Of a stretch of 64,000 bases of DNA, positions 36,489 through 45,232 are shown piece after piece. This stretch comes from WHSW01 sp963846165. GTDB lineage: Bacteria; Actinomycetota; Thermoleophilia; Solirubrobacterales; 70-9. A program made the position numbers and the translations under genes. Position 1 is the stretch's first letter. Each line of letters opens with the position of its first letter. The DNA lies in contig CAWJUU010000007.1 in NCBI GenBank assembly GCA_963846165.1, positions 310,001 through 374,000 of the forward strand. The letters run 5' to 3'. The notes beneath the pieces are model-generated. The model was not told the DNA's origin. It made no database searches and saw only the letters and a program-made list of their open reading frames with translations.

Positions 36489-36523
36489 GGGAAGCAGCCC
36501 GGTTCCCCGCCGGGCTGCTTCCC
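36489..36523 (+). terminator. perfect 14-bp hairpin terminator
   Basis: GGGAAGCAGCCCGG, loop TTCCCCG, then the exact complementary arm. It lies 20 bases after the CAP gene stop. No T-run follows, so it may be an intrinsic terminator of the GC-rich, T-poor kind common in Actinobacteria, or an RNA 3' end stabiliser. Confidence 0.8.
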
Positions 36524-36615
36524 AAATACTTCGGGTGATCACCAGCTCGCCGGCGTAATGGTTCGGGCGCCTGCGGGACACTCCTTACGGCCCCGATCCT
36601 CAAGGAGGAGAAAAC

Positions 36616-37374
36616 GTGAGCGACCGAAGCGTGCTCAACGAGCGCCAGATCGAGATGTGCGAGACGAGCGAGGTCGACTACTCGGATCTGCGCGCCCTGT
36701 TCATCAACTGCACCCTGAAGCGCAGTCCCGAGCTCTCGCACACGCAGGGGCTGATGGACATCTCGGAGGAGATCATGCGCCGCAAGGGCATCACCGTCGA
36801 GTCGATCCGCGCCATCGACCACGAGATCGCCACCGGTGTGTGGCCCGACATGACCGAGCATGGATGGGAGACCGACGAGTGGCCCGCGATCACCGAGAAG
36901 GTGATGGCCTCAGACATCCTCGTGCTCGGGATGTCGATCTGGCTCGGCGAGAAGTCGTCGGTGGCAACCAAGGTCGTCGAGCGCCTGTACGGGAACTCGC
37001 ACCTGCTCAACGAGCACGGCCAGTACGCCTACTACGGCCGCGTCGGTGGCTGCCTTGTGACCGGCAACGAGGACGGGGTCAAGCACTGCGCGATGAACGT
37101 CCTCTACTCGCTCCAGCACCTCGGCTACACGATCCCACCGCAGGCCGATGCCGGCTGGATCGGCGAGGCGGGCCCGGGACCGTCCTATCTCGACGAGGGT
37201 TCGGGCGGGCCCGAGAACGACTTCACCAACCGCAACACGACGTTCATGACTTGGAACCTGCTCCACCTGACGCGGATGCTCAAGGACGCGGGTGGGATCC
37301 CGGCGCACGGCAACCAGCGCTCGGAGTGGGACGCCGGCGCCCGCTTCGACTTCCCCAATCCGGACTACCGCTGA
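36616..37374 (+). CDS. flavodoxin-like/NADPH-dependent FMN reductase family protein
   Basis: 252 residues from the GTG at 36616, with AAGGAGG seven bases upstream. The flavodoxin fold is supported by LRALFINCTLKRSPE (phosphate loop), ASDILVLGMSIWLGE and GGCLVTGNEDGVKHCAMNVL. The substrate is unknown. It stands alone between a terminator hairpin and the APC permease. Confidence 0.82.
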   Translation: MSDRSVLNERQIEMCETSEVDYSDLRALFINCTLKRSPELSHTQGLMDISEEIMRRKGITVESIRAIDHEIATGVWPDMTEHGWETDEWPAITEKVMASDILVLGMSIWLGEKSSVATKVVERLYGNSHLLNEHGQYAYYGRVGGCLVTGNEDGVKHCAMNVLYSLQHLGYTIPPQADAGWIGEAGPGPSYLDEGSGGPENDFTNRNTTFMTWNLLHLTRMLKDAGGIPAHGNQRSEWDAGARFDFPNPDYR

Positions 37375-37423
37375 ACTGCTGATTCGACGGTTCGGCTCCG
37401 CCGCTGTGGGTTAGGGTGGCGGA

Positions 37424-39031
37424 GTGGAGAGCGCGAGCGTAGCCGCCGGCGGGGCCGCGGGAGAGGCTCCGGCCGAGCACGTCGACAAGGGCCTGAAGAA
37501 GGACGCGATCGGGTTCCTCGACGGCCTCTGCATCGGCCTCGCGTCGACCGCGCCGGCCTACTCGCTGGCGGCGGTGATCGGCTCGATCGTGGTCGCCATG
37601 GGCATCCACGCTCCCGGGGTGCTGCTGCTCTCGTTCGTGCCGATGTTCTTCATCGCCGCGGCGTTCTACTACATGAACCGCGTCGACACCGATTGCGGCA
37701 CCACCTTCTCGTGGGTGACCCGGGCGCTCGGGCCCTATGCGGGCTGGATCGGCGGCTGGGCGATCTGCACCACCGGAATCCTGGTGATTGGCTCGCTCGC
37801 CGACGTCTCGGCGCTCTTCCTCTTCGACCTGCTCGAGCTCAACACGCTGCGCAAGTCTGACATCGCCAACGTCGTCCTCGCGGTCGGGATCATCGCCGTG
37901 ATGACCGCGATCTGCGTCATCGGCACCGAGCTCTCCGCTCACCTGCAGCGGTTTCTCACCTTCTTTCAGGTCGGAGCGCTGCTCCTGTTCGCGGTCGTCG
38001 CGCTGGTCAAGGTCGCCGGCGGCGACGCGGGCTCGAACTCGCTCGACCCTGAGCTGAGTTGGCTGTCGCCGTTCGGGGTCGAGTACTCGGCGATCCTCAC
38101 CGGCGTGCTTCTCGCGGTGTTCATCTACTGGGGCTGGGAGAGCGCCGTCAACCTCTCCGAGGAGTCCAGGGACTCGAGCCGGGGCCCAGGGCTTGCGGGA
38201 ATCGCGAGCACCGTGATCCTGCTCGTCACCTACGTCCTGGTCGCGATCGCGATCATCGCCTACCTCGGCCTCGACCGGGTCGAGGTCTTTGACGACAACG
38301 CGCGCATCCTCGCGATCGCCGGCAACGCCGCGCTCGGGTCGGACCTCGGCAAGCTGTTGATAATCGCGGTGATCGTCTCCGGCATCTCCTCGGCCCAGAC
38401 GACGATCCTCCCCGGCTCGCGCACCTCGCTTTCGATGGCCGCCGCGGGGGCGTTGCCGAAGCCGTTCGCCGCCATCCACCCGCGCTACCTGACCCCGGCC
38501 TTCGGCACGGTCGTCGTCGGCGGCCTGGCGGTTCTCTGGTACGTGCCGGGAAGGCTGATCTCCGAGAACTTCCTCTTCGACTCGCTCTCCGCGCTCTCGC
38601 TGATGATCGCCTTCTACTACGGGCTCACCGGCTTTGCCTGCGCGATCTACTGGCGCCACGAACTCACGGACTCGGTGAAGAACTTCCTCTTCATCGGCGT
38701 CGCCCCACTGCTCGGCGCCGTGATGCTGACCTACCTGCTGGTCGAGTCGGCGATCGACATCGGCGACCCGAAGGCCTCGTACTCGGGCAGCGAGGTGCTC
38801 GGGCTCGGGCTGCCGCTCGTGATCGCGCTCGTGTTCATGATCGGCGGGGTGCTGCTGATGGTGCTCTGGAGGCTGTTCGGCCCGCCACCCGCGAAGGAGT
38901 TCTTCAGCAGGCGCGCGTTCGAGCACGTCCCACACGAGGTCGCAATCGGCGAGGGCACGGTCGAGGCGGTCGGGGTCTCCGAGGAGGCCGCCGACGCCGG
39001 GATCACAGACCCCAGTGAGCGGAAGGACTGA
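37424..39031 (+). CDS. APC family amino acid/polyamine permease
   Basis: 535 residues from a GTG, with about 12 membrane segments. The first helix begins FLDGLCIGLASTAPAYSLA, with the broken-helix G-x-G-like pattern of the APC superfamily. FSWVTRALGPYAGWIGGWAI and EESRDSSRGPGLAGI mark the core. A soluble acidic tail ends at SERKD. It is paired with a universal stress protein 3 bases downstream, which may regulate it. Confidence 0.9.
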   Translation: MESASVAAGGAAGEAPAEHVDKGLKKDAIGFLDGLCIGLASTAPAYSLAAVIGSIVVAMGIHAPGVLLLSFVPMFFIAAAFYYMNRVDTDCGTTFSWVTRALGPYAGWIGGWAICTTGILVIGSLADVSALFLFDLLELNTLRKSDIANVVLAVGIIAVMTAICVIGTELSAHLQRFLTFFQVGALLLFAVVALVKVAGGDAGSNSLDPELSWLSPFGVEYSAILTGVLLAVFIYWGWESAVNLSEESRDSSRGPGLAGIASTVILLVTYVLVAIAIIAYLGLDRVEVFDDNARILAIAGNAALGSDLGKLLIIAVIVSGISSAQTTILPGSRTSLSMAAAGALPKPFAAIHPRYLTPAFGTVVVGGLAVLWYVPGRLISENFLFDSLSALSLMIAFYYGLTGFACAIYWRHELTDSVKNFLFIGVAPLLGAVMLTYLLVESAIDIGDPKASYSGSEVLGLGLPLVIALVFMIGGVLLMVLWRLFGPPPAKEFFSRRAFEHVPHEVAIGEGTVEAVGVSEEAADAGITDPSERKD

Positions 39032-39034
39032 GCG

Positions 39035-39460
39035 ATGGCCCAATCCTTGGTGGTTGGATACGACGGCTCGGACTGCGCCCGGGCGGCGCTCGATGAGGCG
39101 ATCCACTTCGCGGGCGTGACCGGCGACAGGATCGTGATCGGCTTCGGCTACGAGCCCGGCGGCTACGGCGAGGAGCACAGCGCCCATCGCGAGCAGGTGC
39201 GCAAGTTCGGCGAGCGCGTGACGGCGCCGGCGGTCGAGCGCGTCACGGAGGCGGGCGTGGACGCGGCCGTGGCGCTGATCGGAGAGCGGCCGGTCGAGGC
39301 CCTGCTCGCACTCGCCGAGGAGCACGACGCCCGGGCGATCGTCGTCGGGACCCACGGCGAGCACCCGATCAAGAGCGCGCTCGTCGGCTCGACCCCGCAC
39401 AAGCTGCTCCACATCTCCGAGCGCCCGGTGCTCGTCGTCCCGGTTCCCCGGGACGGGTGA
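39035..39460 (+). CDS. universal stress protein (UspA family)
   Basis: 141 residues with a single USP domain. The ATP-binding motif G-x2-G-x9-G-S is present as GTHG...VGST near the C-terminus, so it should bind ATP. It starts 3 bases after the permease stop and is likely co-transcribed. Its role there is probably nucleotide-dependent control. Confidence 0.92.
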   Translation: MAQSLVVGYDGSDCARAALDEAIHFAGVTGDRIVIGFGYEPGGYGEEHSAHREQVRKFGERVTAPAVERVTEAGVDAAVALIGERPVEALLALAEEHDARAIVVGTHGEHPIKSALVGSTPHKLLHISERPVLVVPVPRDG

Positions 39461-39494
39461 GCGTCGCGCCAGCCGGTCGGTAGTCTGGCCGCCG

Positions 39495-40562
39495 ATGAGC
39501 GCCGCCTACGACCGCCTCGCCGAGCTCCCGGTCTCCGTCGAGAGCTACGAGCTCACCGGCCACGACCGCGAGCTCGGCGACTTCACCCGGGCCTCGACCG
39601 TCGTCCACATGCTCGGCGACGGCGAGGAGGGGATCGGCGAGGACGTCGTCTACACGGTCCTCGACCACATCGCCCACCGCGACGCGGGGGCGGTCCACGA
39701 CCTCAGCGGGCCCGAGACCCTGGGCGAGCTCTGCGAGCTGATCGGCGGGCTCGACCTGTTCGCGTCCGCGGCACCCGAGTACGAGGCCTCGCGTCACTAC
39801 CGCCGCTGGGCCTATGAGTCGGCGGCCCTCGACCTCGCCCTGCGCCAGAATGGGCTCGCCCTCTGGGAGGTCGTCGAGCGCGACCCCAACCCGCTGCGTT
39901 TCGTCTGCTCGACCCGGCTCGGCGGCTTCGGCGACGACGCCAAGCGTTCGAGCACCGACGCGATCCGAAAGCGGCTCGAGAAGTACCCCGACCTGGAGTT
40001 CAAGCTCGACCCCGAGAACGACTGGGACGCCGAGCTGATCGCCGGGATCGCCGAGCTCGCCCCGGTGCGGGTGCTCGACCTCAAGGGCATGTACGTCGGC
40101 ACGCCGGTCGACGTCGAGACCGACCCCGAGCTCTACCGCGCGGCCGCCGAAGCGTTCCCCGACGCCTACCTCGAGGACCCCGACATCAACCCCGAGACCG
40201 AGCCGGTGCTCGAGCCGCACGCCGACCGGGTCACCTGGGACGCGCCGCTGCACTCGCTCGCCGACGTCAAGGAACGGGCCCGCAAGGCGATCAACTCGAA
40301 GCCGTCGCGGTTCGGCTCGCTCGAGGAGCTGCTCGCGATCTACGAGCACTGCGAGCGCAACGAGATCGCGATCTACGGCGGCGGCCAGGGCGAGCTCATG
40401 TGCGGGCGCGGGCAGATCCAGTACCTGGCCTCGCTCTTTCACCCCGAGACGCCCAACGACGTCGCTCCGTCGGGCTACAACGACCCCGCGGTCCCGGCGG
40501 GGATGCCGACCAGCCCGATGGACCCCTCACAGTCGGAGACCGGCTTCCGCTGGGCGGAGTAA
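39495..40562 (+). CDS. enolase-superfamily-like protein
   Basis: 355 residues. The barrel metal-ligand pattern appears as FKLDPENDWD, VLDLKGMY and YLEDPDINPETE, then YGGGQGELMCGRGQ. The first 100 residues match the alpha+beta capping domain of muconate/mandelate-type enzymes. Chemistry cannot be read off because the catalytic Lys and Asp are not in the standard spacing. It may be a divergent dipeptide epimerase or dehydratase. Confidence 0.65.
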   Translation: MSAAYDRLAELPVSVESYELTGHDRELGDFTRASTVVHMLGDGEEGIGEDVVYTVLDHIAHRDAGAVHDLSGPETLGELCELIGGLDLFASAAPEYEASRHYRRWAYESAALDLALRQNGLALWEVVERDPNPLRFVCSTRLGGFGDDAKRSSTDAIRKRLEKYPDLEFKLDPENDWDAELIAGIAELAPVRVLDLKGMYVGTPVDVETDPELYRAAAEAFPDAYLEDPDINPETEPVLEPHADRVTWDAPLHSLADVKERARKAINSKPSRFGSLEELLAIYEHCERNEIAIYGGGQGELMCGRGQIQYLASLFHPETPNDVAPSGYNDPAVPAGMPTSPMDPSQSETGFRWAE

Positions 40563-40651
40563 CCATTCGGGCACCCGAAATCCGGCTTCGGCAAGCCGAA
40601 TCCGGCGTTTCCGCTAGGTTCGGAGATTGACCCAGCGACGAGGAGGCCCCA

Positions 40652-41185
40652 ATGGCGAAGAAGAAGCAGACGTTCCCCGAGGCGCTCAACGAGCAGATCG
40701 CGAACGAGTTCAGCGCTGCGATGCAGTACATCGGCGCCGCGGTCCACTACGACTCCGAGACCCTGCCCCGACTCGCCTCCTTCTTCTACCGCCAGGCGCT
40801 CGAGGAGCGCAGCCACGCGATGATGATGGTCCAGTACCTGCTCGACGTCGACGAGCAGGTGCGGATCCCCGACATCAAGAGCCAGCAGGCGAAGTTCGAC
40901 GACGACGTCGCGCCGGTTCGGATGGCGCTCGAGCAGGAGAAGCGGGTCGGCGAGGAGATCTACAGCCTGTTCGAGCTCGCTCGCGAGGTCAAGGACTACC
41001 GCGCCGAGCAGTTCATGCAGTGGTTCGTCAAGGAGCAGGTCGAGGAGGTCGCCCTGATGAGCGACCTGCTCAATGTCGTCGAGCGCTCGAAGGACAACCT
41101 GCTCCTGGTCGAGGAGTACATCGCCCGCGAGGCACCCGGCGAGGGCGACGACGGCGAGGCGCCGCCCGAGGCCGGGGCGGGATGA
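40652..41185 (+). CDS. ferritin-like iron-storage protein
   Basis: 177 residues of the bacterial non-haem ferritin fold. Metal ligands are visible in NEFSAAMQY (Glu), LEERSHAMMM (Glu/His) and VEEVALMSDLL (Glu). A disordered acidic tail follows. It stores iron with ferroxidase activity in a 24-mer shell. The upstream gap holds a short hairpin (CGGCTT-CGGC-AAGCCG). Confidence 0.92.
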   Translation: MAKKKQTFPEALNEQIANEFSAAMQYIGAAVHYDSETLPRLASFFYRQALEERSHAMMMVQYLLDVDEQVRIPDIKSQQAKFDDDVAPVRMALEQEKRVGEEIYSLFELAREVKDYRAEQFMQWFVKEQVEEVALMSDLLNVVERSKDNLLLVEEYIAREAPGEGDDGEAPPEAGAG

Positions 41186-41231
41186 AGCCGGCCGCGGGCC
41201 TGGATTCGACACCGTTCGTTCCCAGACGATC

Positions 41232-41588
41232 GTGAACCCGGGCGAGCGCTTCGCCGGCCTGGCCGGGTCGGCCCTGAGGCTGGTGCTCGCCCCCGTTCGC
41301 CTGCTCACCGACCGGGTCGCGATGCGGTTCGCCGGACCGCTCGACGAGCTGCCCGCGGGCGAGGGCCGGGTGGTTGACGTCGACGGCGCCAAGGTCGCCG
41401 CCTACCGGGATCCCGACGGCGGCGTGCACGCGGTCTCGCCGATCTGCACCCACCTGCGCTGCGTTGTCGGCTTCGACTCCGAGCACACCGAGTGGCACTG
41501 CCCCTGTCACGGCTCGCGCTTTACGGTCGACGGCGAGGTCCTGCGCGGCCCGGCGAAGCAGCCGCTCGAACGGCGCTCGGTCGGCTGA
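41232..41588 (+). CDS. Rieske [2Fe-2S] protein
   Basis: 118 residues from the GTG at 41232. The cluster motif is C-T-H (Cys/His) and, 18 residues on, C-P-C-H-G-S-R-F. The N-terminal 40 residues (LAGSALRLVLAPVRLLTDR) may sit on the membrane. It is an electron carrier or a Rieske-type ferredoxin. Its partner oxidase is not in the window. Confidence 0.85.
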   Translation: MNPGERFAGLAGSALRLVLAPVRLLTDRVAMRFAGPLDELPAGEGRVVDVDGAKVAAYRDPDGGVHAVSPICTHLRCVVGFDSEHTEWHCPCHGSRFTVDGEVLRGPAKQPLERRSVG

Positions 41589-41680
41589 GCGCCGTCCGCC
41601 GACCGCGAGGGACGCCTAGGTAGCCCAGGGGCTACCCAAGACGGCAACGGCCGCGACCGGCGCGGCGATACTACGAGGTC

Positions 41681-42982
41681 ATGGAGGGCCCGGACCGACG
41701 CAGACGGAGTGCTTCCGGCCGGCTCCTGGACGCGCTGGTCTGGGGTGTGGTCCTCGGGGCTGCGTCGGGCGCCGTGCTCGGCGCTGCGTTCGACGAGGTG
41801 GGGGCGGTTCCCGGCGCTCTTGTCGGCGCGGCGCTGATCGCCACCGCCGAGGCGATCGCGACGATCAGGAGGGGCCCAGCCGAGACGAAGCCGCTTTGGA
41901 ATCGCATCCTCGCCAGCGCCCTGCTGATGGCGCTGTTCGGATGGCTGCTGGGGCTGATCTACGGCCCCGACGAGCCGTTGCTCACCGGCCTCATCAGCGG
42001 TCTCCTGCTCGGCCTGCTCGGCCTTCGCCCGGCGAAGCTGGCGCTTGGGCTCCTCGTTGGCGGGATCGTGGGCGGTCTGTTCGGGGCACTCGACAACGTT
42101 CCCGAACCGGCGCTGGTCGCGGCGGCGGTCACGATCGCCTATCGCGTGATCGCTGCGATCGCGTATCGCGGGCGGCCGTTGACCCGGGTGATGGCGGAGG
42201 AGGTCCCAGCGTCGGAGCTCCGCTACGTCGTGCCCTTCGAGGCACGTTCGCGGTACGTCGGCGGGGACTACGTCGAGCAGCTCGCCAAGGTCCGCGGCGG
42301 CACCTTCCGCCGGAATCCGCCCGACGTCGGAATCCTCGCCTCGCTCGACAGCCTGGATGGCCCGAGCTTCGAGGCGAGCCGGGTGCACCCGCTGATCCGC
42401 GAGTTCTACGAGCACACCAGCCGCTTTCGCCTCTCGATCATTCCCGAGTGGCGGCGCTGGATGAAGCCTGGATACGAGGTCTTCAAGCTGCTCATCGCCC
42501 AGCCACTCGGCCAGGCGACGATCCCCTCCAACATCAAAGAGGCCCAGCGCGGGATGGTGAGCACGATCGACACGATCGCCCTCGACGAGGACGAGGAGAT
42601 CGACATCCGGGGATGGATCCGGACGTTCGCGGACACGGGCAAGCCGATCTATGTCGGGATCTACACGAGCTTCAGGCACGGCAACCGCGGCTACGTCAGC
42701 GTCGGCTTTCCGCTGCCGAGCGCGAACTTCACCGCCACGCTGCTGCCGAGCAACGTCGGAGAGCACGACTTCCTGCTCGCGTCGCAAACCGAGCTCGCGT
42801 ATCCGGGCCATTACCTGAGCTCGGTCGACAGCGAACGAGATGCCCTGACCGTGATCAAGCTGCTCTATTTCCGGGAACGGATCTTCGTCTACGTCGATGA
42901 CGGCGAGCTTAAGACCGACCACAGCTTCTTTCTCGCCGGTCAGCGGTTCCTGACCCTGCGCTACGAGATCGAAAGGAAGTGA
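41681..42982 (+). CDS. multi-pass membrane protein of unknown function
   Basis: 433 residues. About four Gly-rich helices at the N-terminus (GVVLGAASGAVLGAAF, GALVGAALIATAE, LLMALFGWLLGLIY, LLGLLGLRPAKLALGLLVGG) are followed by a 270-residue soluble domain (EFYEHTSRFRLSIIPEWRRW, IYVGIYTSFRHGNRGYVSVG). I recall this long soluble part as a hypothetical family in other actinobacteria but know no function for it. The gene stands alone. Confidence 0.7.
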   Translation: MEGPDRRRRSASGRLLDALVWGVVLGAASGAVLGAAFDEVGAVPGALVGAALIATAEAIATIRRGPAETKPLWNRILASALLMALFGWLLGLIYGPDEPLLTGLISGLLLGLLGLRPAKLALGLLVGGIVGGLFGALDNVPEPALVAAAVTIAYRVIAAIAYRGRPLTRVMAEEVPASELRYVVPFEARSRYVGGDYVEQLAKVRGGTFRRNPPDVGILASLDSLDGPSFEASRVHPLIREFYEHTSRFRLSIIPEWRRWMKPGYEVFKLLIAQPLGQATIPSNIKEAQRGMVSTIDTIALDEDEEIDIRGWIRTFADTGKPIYVGIYTSFRHGNRGYVSVGFPLPSANFTATLLPSNVGEHDFLLASQTELAYPGHYLSSVDSERDALTVIKLLYFRERIFVYVDDGELKTDHSFFLAGQRFLTLRYEIERK

Positions 42983-43045
42983 TCCGGCGAGTGGCGAGGA
43001 GCATTCCCGTTAACGAGGTGGCTGTATCAATGGAAAACTGGTGAC

Positions 43046-43591
43046 TTGCGTCTGGGCATTGCGGATCATCTCGGCTGGGCCATTGCGGTGACGGCGTCGG
43101 CGGACCACCAGATAGCGGACCGCCGACGGATCGAGCTGGTCGAACCCGGCATGTCGCCGGCACCGATTCACTACGAGAGCCGGCGTCTCGATGTGGCCGC
43201 GACGGCTGCCCTGGTCGCGAAGGTGCGAGCCTCCGTCGTTCGGGCAACGTCAGCTGCACTCGACGAGATCACAACTGCGCTGCCCGTGCCGGTCCGCTCG
43301 ATCTCGCTCCGAGCCTGGCCAGCGGACTTCCCCGACGACATCGCCGTACAACGTCGCGCGCCATATGAGGCCCGGGCCGACGCCATCATGTATCGCCAAG
43401 AGCTCTCCGAGCTTGCATACGCCCGTGGCTGGGAAGTCCACCTCTATGACGCGAAGACGGTGGTGGGTCAAGCGGTCGGCATGCTGGCTGAGCGGGCCGA
43501 CGAGGTCCTCCAGGGACCTCGAGCGACGATGGGGCCGCCCTGGACGAAGGATCATCGGATCGCGCTTGCCGCGACGATCGTGGCCGGCTGA
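43046..43591 (+). CDS. conserved hypothetical protein
   Basis: 181 residues, starting at TTG 43046 because no ATG or GTG exists in frame upstream. The sequence (MRLGIADHLGWAIAVTASADH...) resembles a hypothetical family of soluble proteins in Thermoleophilia. DAKTVVGQAVGMLAERADEVL and the late GPPWTKDHRIALAATI look conserved. No catalytic motif or membrane part is seen. Confidence 0.65.
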   Translation: MRLGIADHLGWAIAVTASADHQIADRRRIELVEPGMSPAPIHYESRRLDVAATAALVAKVRASVVRATSAALDEITTALPVPVRSISLRAWPADFPDDIAVQRRAPYEARADAIMYRQELSELAYARGWEVHLYDAKTVVGQAVGMLAERADEVLQGPRATMGPPWTKDHRIALAATIVAG

Positions 43592-43711
43592 ATCTGTTGC
43601 CTACAGGGGCATCCCCGAGGTGCCGGTAGCGCCCGACCTACCGCCGGCTTTCGCGCATGGCGAGAGTGATGCGTGGGCAGCGGCGCAAGCGCCGGCTTGT
43701 ACGATCCGACG

Positions 43712-44275
43712 ATGGTTGCCGAAGCCAGGCTCGAGGAGACCGAGGCAGGGCTCGTGCCGGCGAGCTTAGGCTGGTTCGTGATCAACGCGCGCGACGCGCG
43801 TTGGCGCGATCAGCCCGGACGAGGGCACAGCCTGCCGCTTACCGGCGCAGACGAGTACGAGGCCGAGACGTTCTTCCCGATGCTCGGGATGGCGATCCGG
43901 GTCGTGAGCCCCGGGGAGCCGACCGACACGTACCATTGGGAGACCGAGCAGGAGGATTTCCTCGTCCTCTCGGGCGAGGCGCTCCTAATCGTCGAGGGGC
44001 AGGAACGCCGACTGAGGCAGTGGGACTTCGTGCACTGCCCGCCCGAGACGCGGCACGCGTTCGTCGGCGCCGGCGACGGGCCGTGCGTGCTCCTGTGCGC
44101 GAGTTCGAGGCAGTTCCAGAAGGACGGCCCGTGGGGCTTCTACTGCGCCGATGAGACCGCCGCCAGCTACAACGCCAGCTCCCCCGAGGACACGCAGGAC
44201 AACGCGCTCGCATACGCGCGATTCCCGCCGCTGGAGCCCGCGCGCTACCACGACGGTTTGCTTCCGCACGGCTAG
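43712..44275 (+). CDS. cupin-domain protein
   Basis: 187 residues from the ATG at 43712. The beta-barrel metal motif is present as TYHWETEQEDFLVLSGEALLI and HCPPETRHAFVGAG, with one His missing relative to the usual G-x5-H-x-H pattern. It may bind a metal or a small molecule. Earlier in-frame starts (43673) give a non-conserved lead. Confidence 0.7.
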   Translation: MVAEARLEETEAGLVPASLGWFVINARDARWRDQPGRGHSLPLTGADEYEAETFFPMLGMAIRVVSPGEPTDTYHWETEQEDFLVLSGEALLIVEGQERRLRQWDFVHCPPETRHAFVGAGDGPCVLLCASSRQFQKDGPWGFYCADETAASYNASSPEDTQDNALAYARFPPLEPARYHDGLLPHG

Positions 44276-44419
44276 CGAGAGGTCGTGAAGGAGTCGCCTC
44301 CCTCGCGTGGCCGCGGGCGGCGAAGACCACTCTTGCTTCCGCGTCGCCGCGACCAGCCTACGGCCGATGCCTGATTACGTCGCCGTGACACGGGGTGACG
44401 AGATTCCGACGAGCGCCGA

Positions 44420-45091
44420 GTGTCCGCGTGTAGGATCGCGCGAATCGAAGTGCGACGCCGGATCCTTGCGGGCATCGCACGCCAAGCCGGGCACCCCGCA
44501 GGGTTCGCGGGGCGTCTCATGGGCGTGGCGCTCAACGTCGGCGATCGCAAGGACGTGACGGCGGCAGGTGATGCGTTGTCAATCCCGCCGGGGGGTGTCG
44601 TGGCCGACATCGGCTTCGGAGGCGGGGTCGGCATCGCACTCCTGCTGGATCGCGTCAACGCTGGCGGGACGGTCCACGGGGTGGAGGTTTCGTCGGAGAT
44701 GCTGAAGCGGGCGGAACGCAGGTTTCGAAAAGAAATCTCCGCCGGTCGGTTGGAGCTGCATCGTGCGTCGATCACGGACCTGCCGCTCGGCAGTGCGTCC
44801 CTCGACGGCATTATCACCACCCACACCATCTACTTCGTGGCCGATCTCGAGCGGGCCTTCGCCGAGCTCGCCAATGTACTTAAGCGCTCCGGTGAAGCCG
44901 TCATCGGGCTAGGAGATCCAGAGGCGATGGAGGGGTTTACTCCGTACGGCTTTCGCATTCGCCCCGTCCGCGACGTCCTGGAGGCACTTGAGCGCGCCGA
45001 GCTGACGCTCAAGGAGCATCAACAGATCGGGAAGGGTTCGGGGCGGTTTCATGTGCTCCTCGCCTCGCCGCGCGAGGCGGCGCGACTCTGA
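44420..45091 (+). CDS. class I SAM-dependent methyltransferase
   Basis: 223 residues. The SAM motif is VADIGFGGGVGIALLL (motif I), followed by VHGVEVSSEM and LPLGSASLDGIITTHT. The start is given as the GTG at 44420. The first 30 residues (RRRILAGIARQAGHPAG) are typical of small-molecule methyltransferases. The substrate is unknown. It is the last gene before the IS30 element. Confidence 0.85.
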   Translation: MSACRIARIEVRRRILAGIARQAGHPAGFAGRLMGVALNVGDRKDVTAAGDALSIPPGGVVADIGFGGGVGIALLLDRVNAGGTVHGVEVSSEMLKRAERRFRKEISAGRLELHRASITDLPLGSASLDGIITTHTIYFVADLERAFAELANVLKRSGEAVIGLGDPEAMEGFTPYGFRIRPVRDVLEALERAELTLKEHQQIGKGSGRFHVLLASPREAARL

Positions 45092-45232
45092 CAAGGGCCG
45101 CCGAGGTCAACGCGGCCTAGGATTCCCGCAGTTTGCGGTAGTCGTGGGCCTTTTTGGGCACTGGTGCATGTTTACGACGCGCTCGCGCTCGGACCAAAGG
45201 CACACTCCGCATCTTGACCTCAACCGGTCAGT

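Noticed and set aside
40563..40651. Iron-responsive element before ferritin
   Set aside because: A 6-bp hairpin is present but no Fur, IdeR or similar box was recognised.
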